From Bemisia tabaci (taxonomy: Eukaryota; Arthropoda; Insecta; Hemiptera; Aleyrodidae): a stretch of 64,000 bases of DNA. The notes beneath the pieces are model-generated. The model worked only from the letters and a program-made list of their open reading frames with translations. It ran no database searches and had not been told where the DNA came from. Location of the stretch: the NCBI RefSeq assembly GCF_918797505.1, contig NC_092801.1, forward strand, positions 17,793,731-17,857,730, written 5' to 3'. A program made the position numbers and the translations under genes. Of this stretch, positions 41,649 through 52,790 are shown piece by piece. Each line of letters opens with the position of its first letter. The stretch's first letter is position 1.

Positions 41649-41877
41649 CACTGGGGAAAAAACACATTGGATCTAGAGTCCAGACTCTTGAAAACATTGA
41701 CAAGAAAAGATACTCTTAGATTTTTGCTTAAATCGAAAGGAAATCCGCTCAAATTAAGAGGCTTGGTTCTTGATTTAAGCTTAAATCCGATTGAATCAAG
41801 AGTATTTTTTCTTGTCGATGTTTTTAAGAGTCTGGACTCTAGATCCAATGTGTTTTTTTTTTTTTTTTTTTTCAGTG
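41649..41877. repeat. Family A fold-back element, copy 9
   Basis: It runs 'cactggggaaaaaacacatt' to 'cagtg'. There is a small deletion in the left arm and a T run of about 22 bases before the right terminus. Confidence 0.88.
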
Positions 41878-42731
41878 AACGGTGACAAAAAACAAAAATT
41901 TACATCGTTTATACGGGGGGAATTCACAACTTCATACTGTAATATAAAACCGGCGTGTCTTAAGTTGACTACGTACCCCTCGCTAGACCCCTAGAGCTGC
42001 TTTCCACGTTCAGTCAAGCGTGGTCGTGCTACGCAACTCGACGCCATTCGTAAAGGCTGAACAGCACCCCTAGATGAACCTTGTTTTCCATAAAAACCCT
42101 TACTCGCCGAGGCTCACGTTATTAAGGAGTTACGTCGTTTCGGTCGGCAGCAGAGCAACCTTCATGGAGACAGAATCGACCCCTTCTTGTAAAAGCTTAA
42201 GTACATTTTGGGAATGATCCTTGTTGTCCGTTTGACTGTTCGCTTTTCGGGGCTCAAGTGACGTCGGAGCTACGTCCTTTAACTGTCGGAACTTCGATGT
42301 TGAGAGCGGATCGGTACCGTGGCGGAAGTCAGCGGTCAAACCGCACGCCGGTGCATGATGGATGGGGACTAAGGTTGCCAGATTGTGTGAAAAGTGTGGA
42401 TATTTTTCAACGAGTTTAATGGGGAAACGTGCACCATCTGGCAACTATGATGGGAGCCCCGAATCGAAAACAATAACTCACGTTCAACTCCGTTCCTGCT
42501 GCCCACCGCGGAACGCGTTTCCACTGTCGCGCTTGGTTGCCTAACTATCAGGAGTAAAATTGTGTTGTGCCAGGGAAGAACTAGAGCACATAGTAAGTAC
42601 AAGTGGATTGCATTTTGCAAAAAGGAACCAGGGGCATTGCAATGTTGCAAAAATTGTGCAACTTCTTTTGTCTTGGGAGAAAAAACCTGATTATCAATTG
42701 ACAGTTTCTATCTCAGTCGCTAAAAACTGTC
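41878..42731. other. No gene assigned; 'ggaacc' fold-back end at about 42613
   Basis: Overlapping frames of 104, 60 and 93 residues are unrecognised. The word 'gcaaaaaggaaccaggggca' at 42617 belongs to the dispersed 'ggaacc' fold-back group. Confidence 0.35.
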
Positions 42732-43249
42732 AATGGAGATGTTGCATGTGTGAGGGATTTGCGATTTGACCATTGATTCTTATGTAAAAGTTCGCGAGAA
42801 ACACGATGGTGCCACTGGTTTTCTCTGAAATCATCTCTCAAGCTCAAAAAAAGCTCTCAAAGTGAGGCAAAAATGGAGGGGATATCCCACCCTACCCTGA
42901 GAGTCCACCTCTACAACAAAACAAACTCTCCATGCAAAGGTAGGGAGCAAATACATTGACAGGGCTGCCACTTTATTTGGAGACTCTAAAACTGAAAACA
43001 CGGCATCTCTGCTAATGTATTTGCTCCCTATCTTCGCATGGAGAGTTTGTCTTGATGTAGAAGTTTCAGGATAGCGTGAGATATCTCCTCCATTTTGAGA
43101 CAATTTTTTTTTTTTCAACTTTAGAGCTTTTTTTGAGCTTGGGAGTTGATTTCAGAGAAAACCAGTGGCAACATCGTATTTCTCGCGAAATTTGACATAA
43201 GATTCAACAGTCAAATCGCAAATTCCTCACACATACAACATCTCTATTG
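42732..43249. repeat. Family C fold-back element, copy 3
   Basis: The ends are 'aatggagatgttgcatgtgt' and 'acatacaacatctctattgg'. The arms are as in other copies, and the apex is near 'agggctgccactttatttgg'. The 95-residue minus-strand frame inside it is an artefact. Confidence 0.88.
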
Positions 43250-43289
43250 GCAGATCAATCGATAGATCGCAAAGTATGGCACGCCACTG
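43250..43289. repeat. Family B right-end fragment fused to family C
   Basis: 'cagatcaatcgatagatcgc' to 'cacgccactg' is a B terminus joined directly to the right end of the C element, with no left half. Confidence 0.7.
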
Positions 43290-44560
43290 AAGAGTACACA
43301 AGTTTGGCAGGATACTCTTTTGTTGATCTGATGTCTCAGAGTAGTCGACGGTTTGGGTCGATAAAACACAAAACTGTGTAAAGCAACCAAGTCCTCTAGG
43401 TTGACCTCAAACACGTAACAATCAAACACGGAAATTTTTTATCTGCGTACCCGTTTTCTCGCCTTGTTTTAAACCTGGAAACCGCTCTGTTGCGATTATA
43501 GCGTGGTTATAACCGTGCTTTTCGTCGGGAAACCCAAAGCGGAAACCGGTAAACTACGACCAGAAAAAGGGGGAATACGACTCGGAAGGAAATCGCGGGA
43601 GGCGGCCGGCAGCCCGCGGTCCCGGCAAATCGAAGGCCGAATCACGACGCACAGTGAAGCGAGTTCATAATTCATTTCAAAGGTCGAGATCGAGGATTGT
43701 GAAATTAGAGGTTTCAGGACATTCCGTCAACGATTTCCGTCCGCGCGCCTGTTTTGTCCAGTAGGTTACGTCCACTCGTAAAATAAGCAACAGTGACTTG
43801 GTTCAAGCGTTATATTTTAGTCCGTATGTAAAATTATGTTGACAATATCGAAAAATGAGAAGATTGAGAGAGAGGGAAGCGTTGTTATGGTAACTCGCTT
43901 TTTGAATGCAATTTTACTTTCTTCTTTTGAGTTGTTAGTATAATTTTAAGACATTCAGCGTCTCAGGCTATTAACGTCTTTACAGATAATTTTGAAAATG
44001 AAAGTATGTACGAAAATTTTTAAATTATGAGAGGTGAAGAGTTTCAGAATTGTGGTAGTAACATTGGGTTCATCGCATGTAAGTGGGTTTGCATTTCTGT
44101 TGATTGTAGGGGAGTAGATCTGTGATTCATCTTCTCAAACTGTCATTGGTGAATACTTGGTTTTATTTCTATCCTTAAAATGTTTAACACAAAATATACC
44201 TTATATATCTTTTTTCTCTTTCTTCTTCTGCTTCTTCTTCTTGATGAAAATATTACCTCATTTTAAAAACATTTAAATTTTTAAAATCTGGCAAATATTT
44301 GTAAAACCTTTTCCAAGCGATGGCATCTATATTAATCTCAATTAGTCGTAGTTGTGTTGAAAGGAACTATATAAAAATGAATAAAACGGGGAAAACTAAG
44401 AAGCACACAATCTTTGGTTTTAACACATTTCTACATCGATCTTTTAGAGTCAAATACGTCAAATTTTGAGAGTTTGGTTGCGCGTATACCACGCTGTAGC
44501 ACAGTAAAAGCACAAAGTATAAAAGAAAAAATTACCGTTCTTAGGAGATCATAAAGTTTG
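43290..44560. other. No gene recognised; dispersed repeat at 43725-43775
   Basis: AT-rich. Bases 43725-43790 ('tttcaggacattccgtcaac') are the inverse of the repeat at 31955 and 44920. A (TTC)n-rich run lies near 44218-44240. Confidence 0.4.
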
Positions 44561-44995
44561 ATACGATACTACCTTAGTATTCATAAAACACACATCATAT
44601 TTTCCTTTCATACATATCTTTTCCCATCAATTTAAATGAGAATAATCCATGCAGAGTGTGTAAACATTTCAAAATCATGAATTGAGAAACGTTGACTCCG
44701 CGAGTTTAAATATTCGAGCCATACGTAGAACGGAGCGGCACGCGCACTAACTCCTACAAACCTAACATGGATACTTCACGCATTGCGCAATGCGTGAAGT
44801 ATCCCTGTTAGGTTTGTAGGCGCCAATGCGCGTGTCACGCTGATCGCCCTCGCCCGCCATGGCGCGGCGCTTCAAGAAACTACTTCACGCCAGAGGTGTT
44901 GCACAGTATCGCGTGGACGTAAACTACCAGAAAAAACAGGTGCGCAGACGAAAAATCGTTGACGAAATGTCCTAAAACTGAAGTTGGGAATGTAT
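44561..44995 (+). repeat. Family D element, forward orientation
   Basis: It parallels 62330-62680: 'aaatgagaataatccatgca', 'gttgactccgcgag', then the near-perfect hairpin 44759-44827 around 'acgcattgcgcaatgcgtga', then a GC-rich block. It ends in the 'tcgttgacgaaatgtcctaa' repeat. Confidence 0.68.
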
Positions 44996-45885
44996 TTCAG
45001 ACTTCCCCGCTACAACTCGCATCGTGATTTTTGTGTCATCTATACTATCTATACTAAAAGCTTCGAGACCTCCTATATTTACATATCTGGTAACGCTTAG
45101 TTCCAGCGTTCTACCGGGCCGATTTTCATGATTGTTGCGGCTACCGACGGGCAATTGTCTCTAGATGAGCCCATTCTATTCAGATTTTGAAAATATGACC
45201 CAAGTTGTTTTTTATATATTACGTGGTAAAGCTGCGATTAATTGTTCAATTTAAAATCCCGCTTTTCCAATTCTTCAAAAGGAATCACGCCCACTTTTAA
45301 ATTGTTTTTTTTCCACCTTTCTAGAGCCCCCCCCCCCCATATTTCTCACCTGCACATAGTTCTGTTCGATAGAAATACGTCCCAATATACATCCGACATT
45401 CCACGATGGCCCGTTCCACCGTGCGACGGGAACCGCGCTCGAAAAGGAGTCACCATAAACTACCGACTCAAAACGGCATTTAATGAGGGATATCACCGAG
45501 AAACAGGGATACCGCGGATTTATCCCTGCCGGCGGAGGGGCGCGGGGGGTTAAGATCGCCCCTGATCCCCGGTCTATCGGAGCCGCATGCATGAGTGACC
45601 CTATTTGCTTGGGGTTGGGATAGGGACTCCGACCCCCCCCCCCTTGCCACCTTACCGCTCTCACGTTATCCTGGTCATGCACGCCGGTGCGTTCGAATGG
45701 GGCCCGGTATTTTGACGCGGCTCGGATTTATTGCCACTGCAGTTTCGCGCTAGCCGAGCCGCGGTGTTTCATGATAATAAATTGTCATTATTCGCGCCCT
45801 GGTAGCAACGACTGCTAAGCATACGTTTAAAATAAATACATTTGAAAAAAAAAAAGAAAAAAAATACACTTGTATAAAGTAGAGT
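44996..45885. other. No gene recognised; F end fragment at 45353-45384
   Basis: 'gcacatagttctgttcgata' is an F right arm. A C run lies at 45327-45337. The GC-rich part at 45400-45770 has overlapping frames (103 and 135 residues) without domains. Confidence 0.38.
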
Positions 45886-45905
45886 CCCTTTATGCTGAGA
45901 GTTAA

Positions 45906-46138
45906 GCGTCCAGCAGACCTCTAAACTAAGAGCTTCAAAGAGGCTCATCGATGGAACTGTTGGCTGTTGCCTTTCAAAGATCGTCGGCCTGACGGTCTTT
46001 GGAGGCAACCGATGTGTTCGAGATACATCACGGATCAGGTCTTGAAATTTTCAAGGGATTCCGTGCAGAAATGGCTGAGAAATAGAAGAATTGGTGCCAG
46101 TTTGAGAGCCCCAGTTTGTAAGTGGGCTGGACGCTTTT
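45906..46138. repeat. Fold-back inserted in H (termini AAGCGTCCAGC)
   Basis: The left end 'aagcgtccagcagacctcta' pairs with the right end 'aagtgggctggacgctt'. The interior includes 'tttcaaagatcg' and 'ggtctttggagg'. It lies exactly where the H left arm breaks. Confidence 0.65.
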
Positions 46139-46300
46139 AGACAACCCCCCTCATGGAGTCACAAACGGGAATAAAGATTACACAAATTGATAGTTTTTCG
46201 TAATCTCTGATCGGCTCATTCTCAAATTCCTTCCTCCGTTCCTGCTCTCATTCCGTTTATTCCTTGGTGACCCATTATTCCCTGGTCCATTCTAGATTAT

Positions 46301-46748
46301 TTATTTATTTATTCATTATATTTACGGACATGAAAGCCCCATAATTTGACTGCATTTTGCAATTTGGACCCATAAATTCTGGCTCATCTGAAAAAACTTT
46401 ATGTGCATAGGGAAACTAATGGCACGTATGTTGTTTTTAAACCGGGCCGGAATTTTTAGGTCCAAATTGCAAAATGCAGTCCAATCGGAGCTATGGCAAA
46501 GTCAAAAAACGCTAGGAATTACAATATACAATAATTAAAAATATAAATTACAATTGTAAAATGTTAAATTAAGTGGTGGTTGGTAGAATATTATTCCACA
46601 GCTGAAGTCAGAAATTCGTTTCGATCATAAAATGCCTTGGTTAAGAGGAGATTTCGAAGTAAATTGAAGAATTTCTTTACTTCATCATCGCGGAGTTGTT
46701 GTTTGATGTTCCAGGGCAGAGCATTTATAATTTGGATAGCCGAGATCT
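46301..46748 (-). mobile_element. CR1/Jockey-like LINE C-terminal fragment with 3' tail
   Basis: The minus-strand frame, with its stop at 46591-46593, encodes about 50 residues containing INALPWNIKQQ, then FFNLLRNLLLTKAFYDRNEFL. This is the characteristic C-terminal pattern of CR1/Jockey-type elements (N-x-L-P-x-x-I, a basic helix, then Y/F-x-x-x-E-F-L). The 3' untranslated part continues to an (AATAAAT)n tail at about 46298-46325. The copy is 5'-truncated at about 46748 and inserted in an H element. It is a pseudogene copy of a different clade from the intact retrotransposon at 53.9-56.9 kb. Confidence 0.72.
46348..46481. repeat. 134-bp fold-back in the LINE 3' region
   Basis: The arms 'gactgcattttgcaatttgg' and 'ccaaattgcaaaatgcagtc' are exact over more than 20 bp. 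The loop is about 60 bp. Low arm divergence suggests a recent or constrained hairpin. Confidence 0.8.
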
Positions 46749-46865
46749 TTGCAATCGGTGAAAATGTAATCTTTATTCCCGTTTGTGACACTGTGGAGGC
46801 CTAAAATACGGGAACCGATCAGGAAAGGATTCACGTTGTCTTAACTCTCAGTATAAATGGATTCT

Positions 46866-47319
46866 AGTGGAAAGAATGTCGGAGGAGAGGTTACTCAAAC
46901 AAGTTTTGGATTCGGTACCCCCTGAAGAAGCGGCAGGGACATTTTATGAAGGGATGCGGCAAGGCCAAAAGATAAAATGTTGCGTTCTCCATAACTAAAG
47001 AGACAAAATTAACGAAATTTAATGTTTTATGAGTAAATTAACAAAGAATTCTCGTGTTATTATATTCTCGTTTCGACGTGTTCAGAATCCATACTAATTC
47101 TCATGTTTATTTTTTCCAGATTGATTGCGCAAAATTCATCTTTTTAACTAAGGTACGTTCCCTTTGGTATCCACTATTTTAGTTGCTTGCAATGTCACCT
47201 AAAGCTCCTGAAAATTTCAAGGAAAAATATTCACAACTTCCCTCAAAAGTGAACATTTTATTGAAGGAAATTTGGCAACCCTCGAATTTTCATACGGCAC
47301 TCTTCCTCAGCACGGCAGT
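46866..47319. repeat. Spacer with a family G right half (47200-47318)
   Basis: 'gaaatttggcaaccctcgaa' and 'cactcttcctcagcacggca' mark the G end. The rest is unassigned. Confidence 0.5.
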
Positions 47320-47382
47320 GTAAGAACCACCCATTTCAACCGTGTCTCTGATCGCTCCATGTCCAATTGTCCATGTAGAGTA

Positions 47383-50085
47383 CCTATATAGGGAGAGTAT
47401 GGACGTGCCGAAAATTTTGAGGTTAGGTGATGGAGCTCTTAGACCCCAAAAGGGTAGGCAATCAATGAATTCAAATTATCCAGAGTGATTTATAATCACA
47501 ATTGTTGGGAACTGTCGTTCGTAAAGCACACTCAAAAAAAGCTCCGGCCGTGGAGGCCATAAGCAGCGGACCTGGAGCACGGACTGGATGGGCTATATGG
47601 CACTACCGTTCGCCTACGCGCCTGACGGCCGGATTGCTACGTGCGGGGACGATGCGGAGTCCTACGGACATGAAAACCGTAAGTCGCGGCCTCGAGCGGC
47701 ATAGGCAGCTTGCGCTCTAGGCGCTACTTACGGGCTGGACGGCCGGAGCTCTGCGCGCCGCCGCTGTCCGCGACGTGGTGGATTTTTTCGGAACTACAGC
47801 TGAAAATTCACCATTAAAGTACATACTTAGAAAAGAAAAACTTTCCAGCAAAGTTTTAAACATTGAGTGAATTATCTTGTGTCAATTTCTGAACAAGATT
47901 TTTTTTCTTTCCTTCTTTTTAAAATAGGTATATATTTCTTTGTTGATAGTTCATAACAATTTAGTTTCAGGAAAGTGATGGATAATTCAATGTCTAAGAA
48001 AGAAAAAGAGCATATGAACGTTAGCTTGTTGATCATGTTTCAGATATCAAGAGAGATTTGAACTCCTTGGCTGATAGTTCAGCAAGTCAATTTGAGAAAA
48101 GAGATGAATCTTAGAGAAGAGATGATGCTTATTGAGAAAGAAAATCAGCATATGAATGTTAGCTTATTCATCGTGTAGAGATATCAAGAGAAATTTTCAA
48201 AAACCTAACTTTAATGTTGCAAGCCTTCGTAGAAATAAATAAAGCACTGGGGAAGCACTGGAAGGAAAAAATGTAGATAGATCAAAAATTCATGCTACCT
48301 ATTTTAAATGTAGAACAGACTGTCCAAGGTATGATAAATTGCTAAAACTCATTGCAGCGAAAAATGTAAATTGAAAAATCATTTTTATCACTTGGCAGCC
48401 CGTTCTCAATAAATGTAATTACTTTCACTCAATGAGAATTCAGCATTTGTCAAAAACAAAACCTGGTTCATCCCTCAATAAAAAATACGAATGCAAAGTA
48501 GGAAATCACCCAAATGATTAACAAAGGAAAAGCACAGGCGTAGGTCTAGGTACTTACAGATTTTTACTCCTTACGACTAGAAAAGCTTCAGAATCTTGAA
48601 AATGAGGTTGAGAATATTTCAAAGTGTAAATTCAGTAGTAAAAGTTGACAAAACTTCAAGATATAACTCTCCGCAATAACTACCGGATACAATTTCCACA
48701 AAATATTAGCGAAGAAATATACCACCGAAAATTGTCACACTTGTTAAAATTGTAGATCTTCCCTTCAGCAAACTGAAGCGCGATTCACACAAAATTTTAC
48801 CACTATTACAGTACACTGAGCTCCCTAGAATTGGGATATGGAATCAGAGAGATATTCACAGCAACAATGTTTGCACTGGCTCTTATCGGATAATCAACGC
48901 AGGCAAGATTGGCTTATAGCTTCCGCTGGCGGACAGCTATTTTGGCAACAGAGAAGGGAGGTGTTGGATGTCGGAGAGTGAAATACTACCTACTCTCAAT
49001 TGAAAACATTTAAGTATAAGCCAGAGATTAGATTGAAATGGAATAAAAAATCAACCCAATCTTATGAGCAAACAAAGGTGGCACAATGAAGTTGCAATCG
49101 GTAAATAGACATTCTTGTGTCTACATTATCAGTATTTTAGTGTGGCGGTAATTTACTCTGTGGGAAGATGCGTGGCAGGTAATTGATTGCTTTTCTTGAA
49201 TTTAAGTTCTTTCCCTTAGTAGGGGGAAAATAAGTGAATTGCAAACGAACTTACAGGAGGAGAGGATATGAGCTCAGTGTGTAGGTAAAACTGACAATTT
49301 TCACTTAACTCTCGTCGCATTTCCGAAAGTATTTGACAAGCGTTATCACACAGAACTTTAGAATCAATCGTGCACCGCACAGAATCAAGAAAATATATCG
49401 AAAACCTCCAAAATTAAACGAAAAACGAACACACGTAATGAGCAATGACCAACAATGACAAGCAATTTACTAGATTCTAACCTCAATAAACAACGCTGAG
49501 TGGTGGCTGCGATCGCTCCCGAATATGTTCAAGGCTGGCGGCAACTTTAAATTCACGCACTGAATAACATTGACGTAAAATATTATAATTTTCTGCGAAT
49601 ATACACGTAGCCGTCTCAATTTTAATCTGATGGTGACGCCATTTTCCGAAAACTGAATCTCACCTCACTGCCAACGGCCGTGGAAGCGGTTGGCTCCGAT
49701 CCTGAAACCCGTAACTTACGCTCGGCTCCTAACCGGTCTTACGGCCATGAAGGCCGCGCGGGGTCCACGGGACACCGGCCACTGGGTCCAGTACTAGCTG
49801 GCGCACAGCGCGTTAACGCCGGGATCACCAGTGTCCAGAGCAACCGGGTCACAGGGCCGTAGTTTTTTTTTTGAGTGCACGAATTTGACTTGGTTTTTGC
49901 ATAAAATTACTAATATTTGCGGAAAAAATGCTTACTTATGAATTTTCGTGTCCATTTTCGTTTGATATTGAAGTTCATAGATTGACAGTGACATTTTTCG
50001 TTTTCAAAGGTTACCTAATTTTTGGGCCCTAAGAGCTACATATTTCGAGTTATCCATACTCTCCCTATACAGGTTCTCTATGTCC
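47383..50085. repeat. Family I fold-back containing a larger element
   Basis: The left terminus 'agagtacctatatagggaga' and right terminus 'tctccctatacaggttctct' are inverted. The arms also share 'gctcttagaccccaaaa' and 'ttttgggccctaagagc'. A partial I copy is at 63785-63868. Confidence 0.7.
47522..49880. mobile_element. 2.36-kb TIR element with GC-rich ends, class unknown
   Basis: The left end 'cactcaaaaaaagctccggc' and right end (reverse) 'cactcaaaaaaaaaactacg' form a short inverted repeat. CA on both outer sides suggests a 2-bp target duplication. About 240 bp at the left and 200 bp at the right are GC-rich, with many 'acggcc' and 'ttacgg' words. The 1.8-kb middle is AT-rich with no frame over 60 codons. 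It contains an imperfect 135-bp direct repeat (47997 and 48134, 'gcatatgaacgttagctt') that may be decayed coding sequence. I cannot assign a superfamily. Confidence 0.6.
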
Positions 50086-50128
50086 AAGTGTCGCTATGTC
50101 TACTTTGTCCATAGCTTTGTCTATCATG

Positions 50129-50628
50129 AATGGAGATGTTACATGTGTGAGGGATTTGCGATTTGACTGTTGTTTCTTATGTAAAAGTTCGCGAGAAATA
50201 CGATGGTGCCACTGGTTTTCTCTGAAATCATCTCCCAAGCTCAAAAAAAGCTCTCAAGTTAAGGCCAAAATGGATGGGATATCCCCCCCCCTTGAAAGTC
50301 CACCTCTACATCAAAACAAACTCTCCATGCAAAGATAAGGAGCAAATAGCAGGGTTGCCGTGTTTTCAGTTTTGGAGTCCCCAAATGAAGTGGCAGCCCT
50401 GTCAATGTATTTGCTCCCTATCTTTGCATGGAGAGTTTGTCTTGATGTAGAGGTGGACTCTCAGGATAGCGTGGGATATCCCCTCCATTTTGGCCTCACT
50501 TTGAGTGCTTTTTTTGAGCTAGGGAGTTGATTTCAGAGAAAACCAGTGGCACATCGTGTTTCCCGCAAACTTTTACATAAGAATCAACAGTCAAATCGCA
50601 AATCCCTCACACATGCAACATCTCCATT
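50129..50628. repeat. Family C fold-back element, copy 4
   Basis: The ends are 'aatggagatgttacatgtgt' and 'cacatgcaacatctccatt'. There is a short deletion in the left arm near the apex. It sits in the tail of the split E element. Confidence 0.88.
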
Positions 50629-51077
50629 CCACCAATCAACCCGCGGAGATCCCCTCATATTCGCGTATCGATCCGCACAACCCGACAACCTCGCCCGAGT
50701 TTGAAGGATCGCCGTACTTCCGCGACGACGTCACGCAGCTCAGCCTAATTATCTGAAAGCAGGTTTGAATAATACCCCAGCACCGATTTGTAATTCCGAT
50801 CGGGCGGGGTACAGGGATGGGGGGTGGGTGGGGGCAGAAAAACGAATCCCCCGGGGGTGGGGGTGGGGTATCATAGTTGACTGAGTGGGAGGGTGGTGTT
50901 TAATATTTTCCGGATTATTTTACCTCTCGCGTCTTGCCGGGGCCCGGGCTGTAGGCCTGTCGGCATCAGTCATCCGTCAGTCGCAGCGTCCTGCGAACAA
51001 TGGCGCGCGCGGATCGGCGGGTGACGTCCCGTCGACGTCGACGCTGACGGCCACAGGTCTCGGGCCTGATGACATTT
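50629..51077. other. GC-rich stretch with G runs; no gene assigned
   Basis: Bases 50815-50870 contain repeated GGGG/GGGTGGG runs that could form a G-quadruplex. Overlapping frames (60-73 residues) on both strands are unrecognised. Confidence 0.4.
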
Positions 51078-51331
51078 CTGCCGTGCTACGTAAGAACGCC
51101 GTATGAGAATTCGAGAGTTGCCAAATTTCCCCTGATAAAACACGTGTTTTGGACAACATTCATGCATACTCTTCTTTGAAATTTTCAGATATTTTAGATT
51201 GAATGGCGTACAAAATTGTCTGAAATTTTTGGGGGAAAAATATTCTCAATTTTACCAGTAAATTCGGTTTTTATCGAAGGAAACTTGGCAACGTCTGAAG
51301 ACTCATACGGCGTTCTTCCTTACCACGGCAG
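51078..51331. repeat. Family G fold-back element, complete
   Basis: The left end is 'ctgccgtgctacgtaagaac' and the right end 'cgttcttccttaccacggca'. ATTT lies on both sides as a possible short target duplication. Confidence 0.8.
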
Positions 51332-51706
51332 ATTTCACCGCGGGGCACGGCTGCTTTTATCTGGAGTCGCCTCGTTCGGGTCTCTGGAATCCGCTTTGGG
51401 CCGGAGTGGGTTCAGGGATCTCGAAATGTTGTCAGGGATGTAAAGTGGGTCTATTGCTCGCATGAGATACATTCGGATATATTACTCTTTGAAGGCAAAA
51501 TCGGAAGAAAATCACGGTAGGCACGTCAAAAATGTCTGAAATCCATTCCATAAAGTGCAATCTGCGTGGTTTATAATACGCTTCTTCAAGTGCTCCGCGT
51601 CTTTAAAAAAAAAAGAAAGCTTTGAATCAATTGAAATATCACGCTAGGAGAGCCTTTAACAGTTGGCGGAGATTTTTTGTTACTTAGGATCGACTACCGG
51701 TATGAC
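51332..51706. other. No gene recognised
   Basis: An unassigned spacer. Confidence 0.4.
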
Positions 51707-51870
51707 CAGTGGCGGGGCTTGCTTTGCGATATATCGATTGATTTGCCATTTAAACCTATGGTAAAGGATCGATTAACAGAGTGTTCGCAGCGAACACCTT
51801 AATGATCGATTTCTTACCGTAGCTTCAAATGGAGAAATATCGATAATCGATCATTCACGCCTCGCCGCTG
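51707..51870. mobile_element. Family B hAT-type fold-back element, copy 9
   Basis: The ends are 'cagtggcggggcttgctt' and 'cacgcctcgccgctg'. The apex is 'gtgttcgcagcgaacacc'. The flanks GGTATGAC and GTTATAAC match at 6 of 8 positions. Confidence 0.85.
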
Positions 51871-52359
51871 GTTATAACGAGAACCTCTCTGTAGCGAGGG
51901 TCAGTAAATCGGTTAGTCTCTTGAACTTTTTTTATAGAGATAGATTACCGTACTTCTGGACACGACGGAGAGCGGTTTTTTGGGCAAAAATTGAGTATAT
52001 GTGTGGTTTTTTGTTCTTTTTTCAATTAAACGGCTACGTTTGACAAATTTAATCGAAAATTGTCCAATGTTATGTTTTCCGGTTATAAACATAAACAAAA
52101 ATGACATGACTATATCATTTGCTCATTTGTCAGTGTTAGCCTAACCAACAGACTGGAGACGGGCCAAAACCCGAAATGTACATGGCCTAAAAATTCTGAA
52201 AAAAAAATCATCGCAGGTAATTAAAATTAATGACAATGTTGTGTAGTCTTTTTTCATGGTTCCGACATTTTTGCTGTTCCACGCTCGCACCGTCTTAGTA
52301 AGTCGAATAAGAGACAGTCTACTGCAAATTAGGTTAGACTTTCAATTAGAGCCCGTTCG
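51871..52359. other. No gene recognised
   Basis: An AT-rich spacer. Confidence 0.4.
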
Positions 52360-52790
52360 AGTATTACGTGAGGCACTTTTCCCAATTTTTGACCCCCCTT
52401 CCTCCTTTATAACGCACCATTTTCAAAAAATTAAAGAAAACGCTGAAAAAATATTTTGAAAAAAATTTGGGGTTCTTTTTGGCGAGATTTCGCGTTGCGT
52501 CGGCTAGGTCACGCGGCAAAAAGATTTATTCGGGAAGGGTGGGATTTTCAATTTTTTGCACGTTTTTTTTTCAAAATTCCTCCCCCCCCCCGGCTTGGAT
52601 TTGTTACGTAACGCTGGGCTTGACCCCCCCCCCCCCTCCCCCTAGCTCGGATTTGTTCCGTAACGCTGGGCTGAACCTTTCCTCCACCCCTGGTAACGCA
52701 GCATAATGCTGGCTCAAAACCCCCTACCCCCTGAGTGCGGCAGAGGAACTTGAACAACCCCTTACTCGCCCCTACCGGGTATCTTTTTCG
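52360..52790. repeat. C-run repeat with tandem 'gtaacgctgggct'
   Basis: Two near copies of 'cggatttgttccgtaacgct' (about 52593 and 52650) are separated by a C-rich run, followed by a decayed third ('ggtaacgcagcataatgctg'). C runs are at 52578-52590 and 52625-52637. The frames across it are Pro/Ser-rich artefacts. Confidence 0.55.

Larger units (their letters stand above)
45886..46865. repeat. Family H element split by two insertions
   Basis: The left end 'tagagtccctttatgctgag' is at 45886 and the right end 'ctcagtataaatggattcta' at 46865. The H sequence is interrupted at about 45906-46138 and 46301-46748. The flanks GTATAAAG and GTGGAAAG match at 6 of 8 positions. Confidence 0.7.
47320..50125. 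repeat. Family E copy interrupted by a nested stack
   Basis: The left E part (47320-47382, 'agaaccacccatttcaaccg') and right E part (50086-50125, 'ctactttgtccatagctttg') flank an I element. The bordering 8-mers TGTCCATG and TGTCCAAG match at 7 of 8 positions. Confidence 0.6.
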
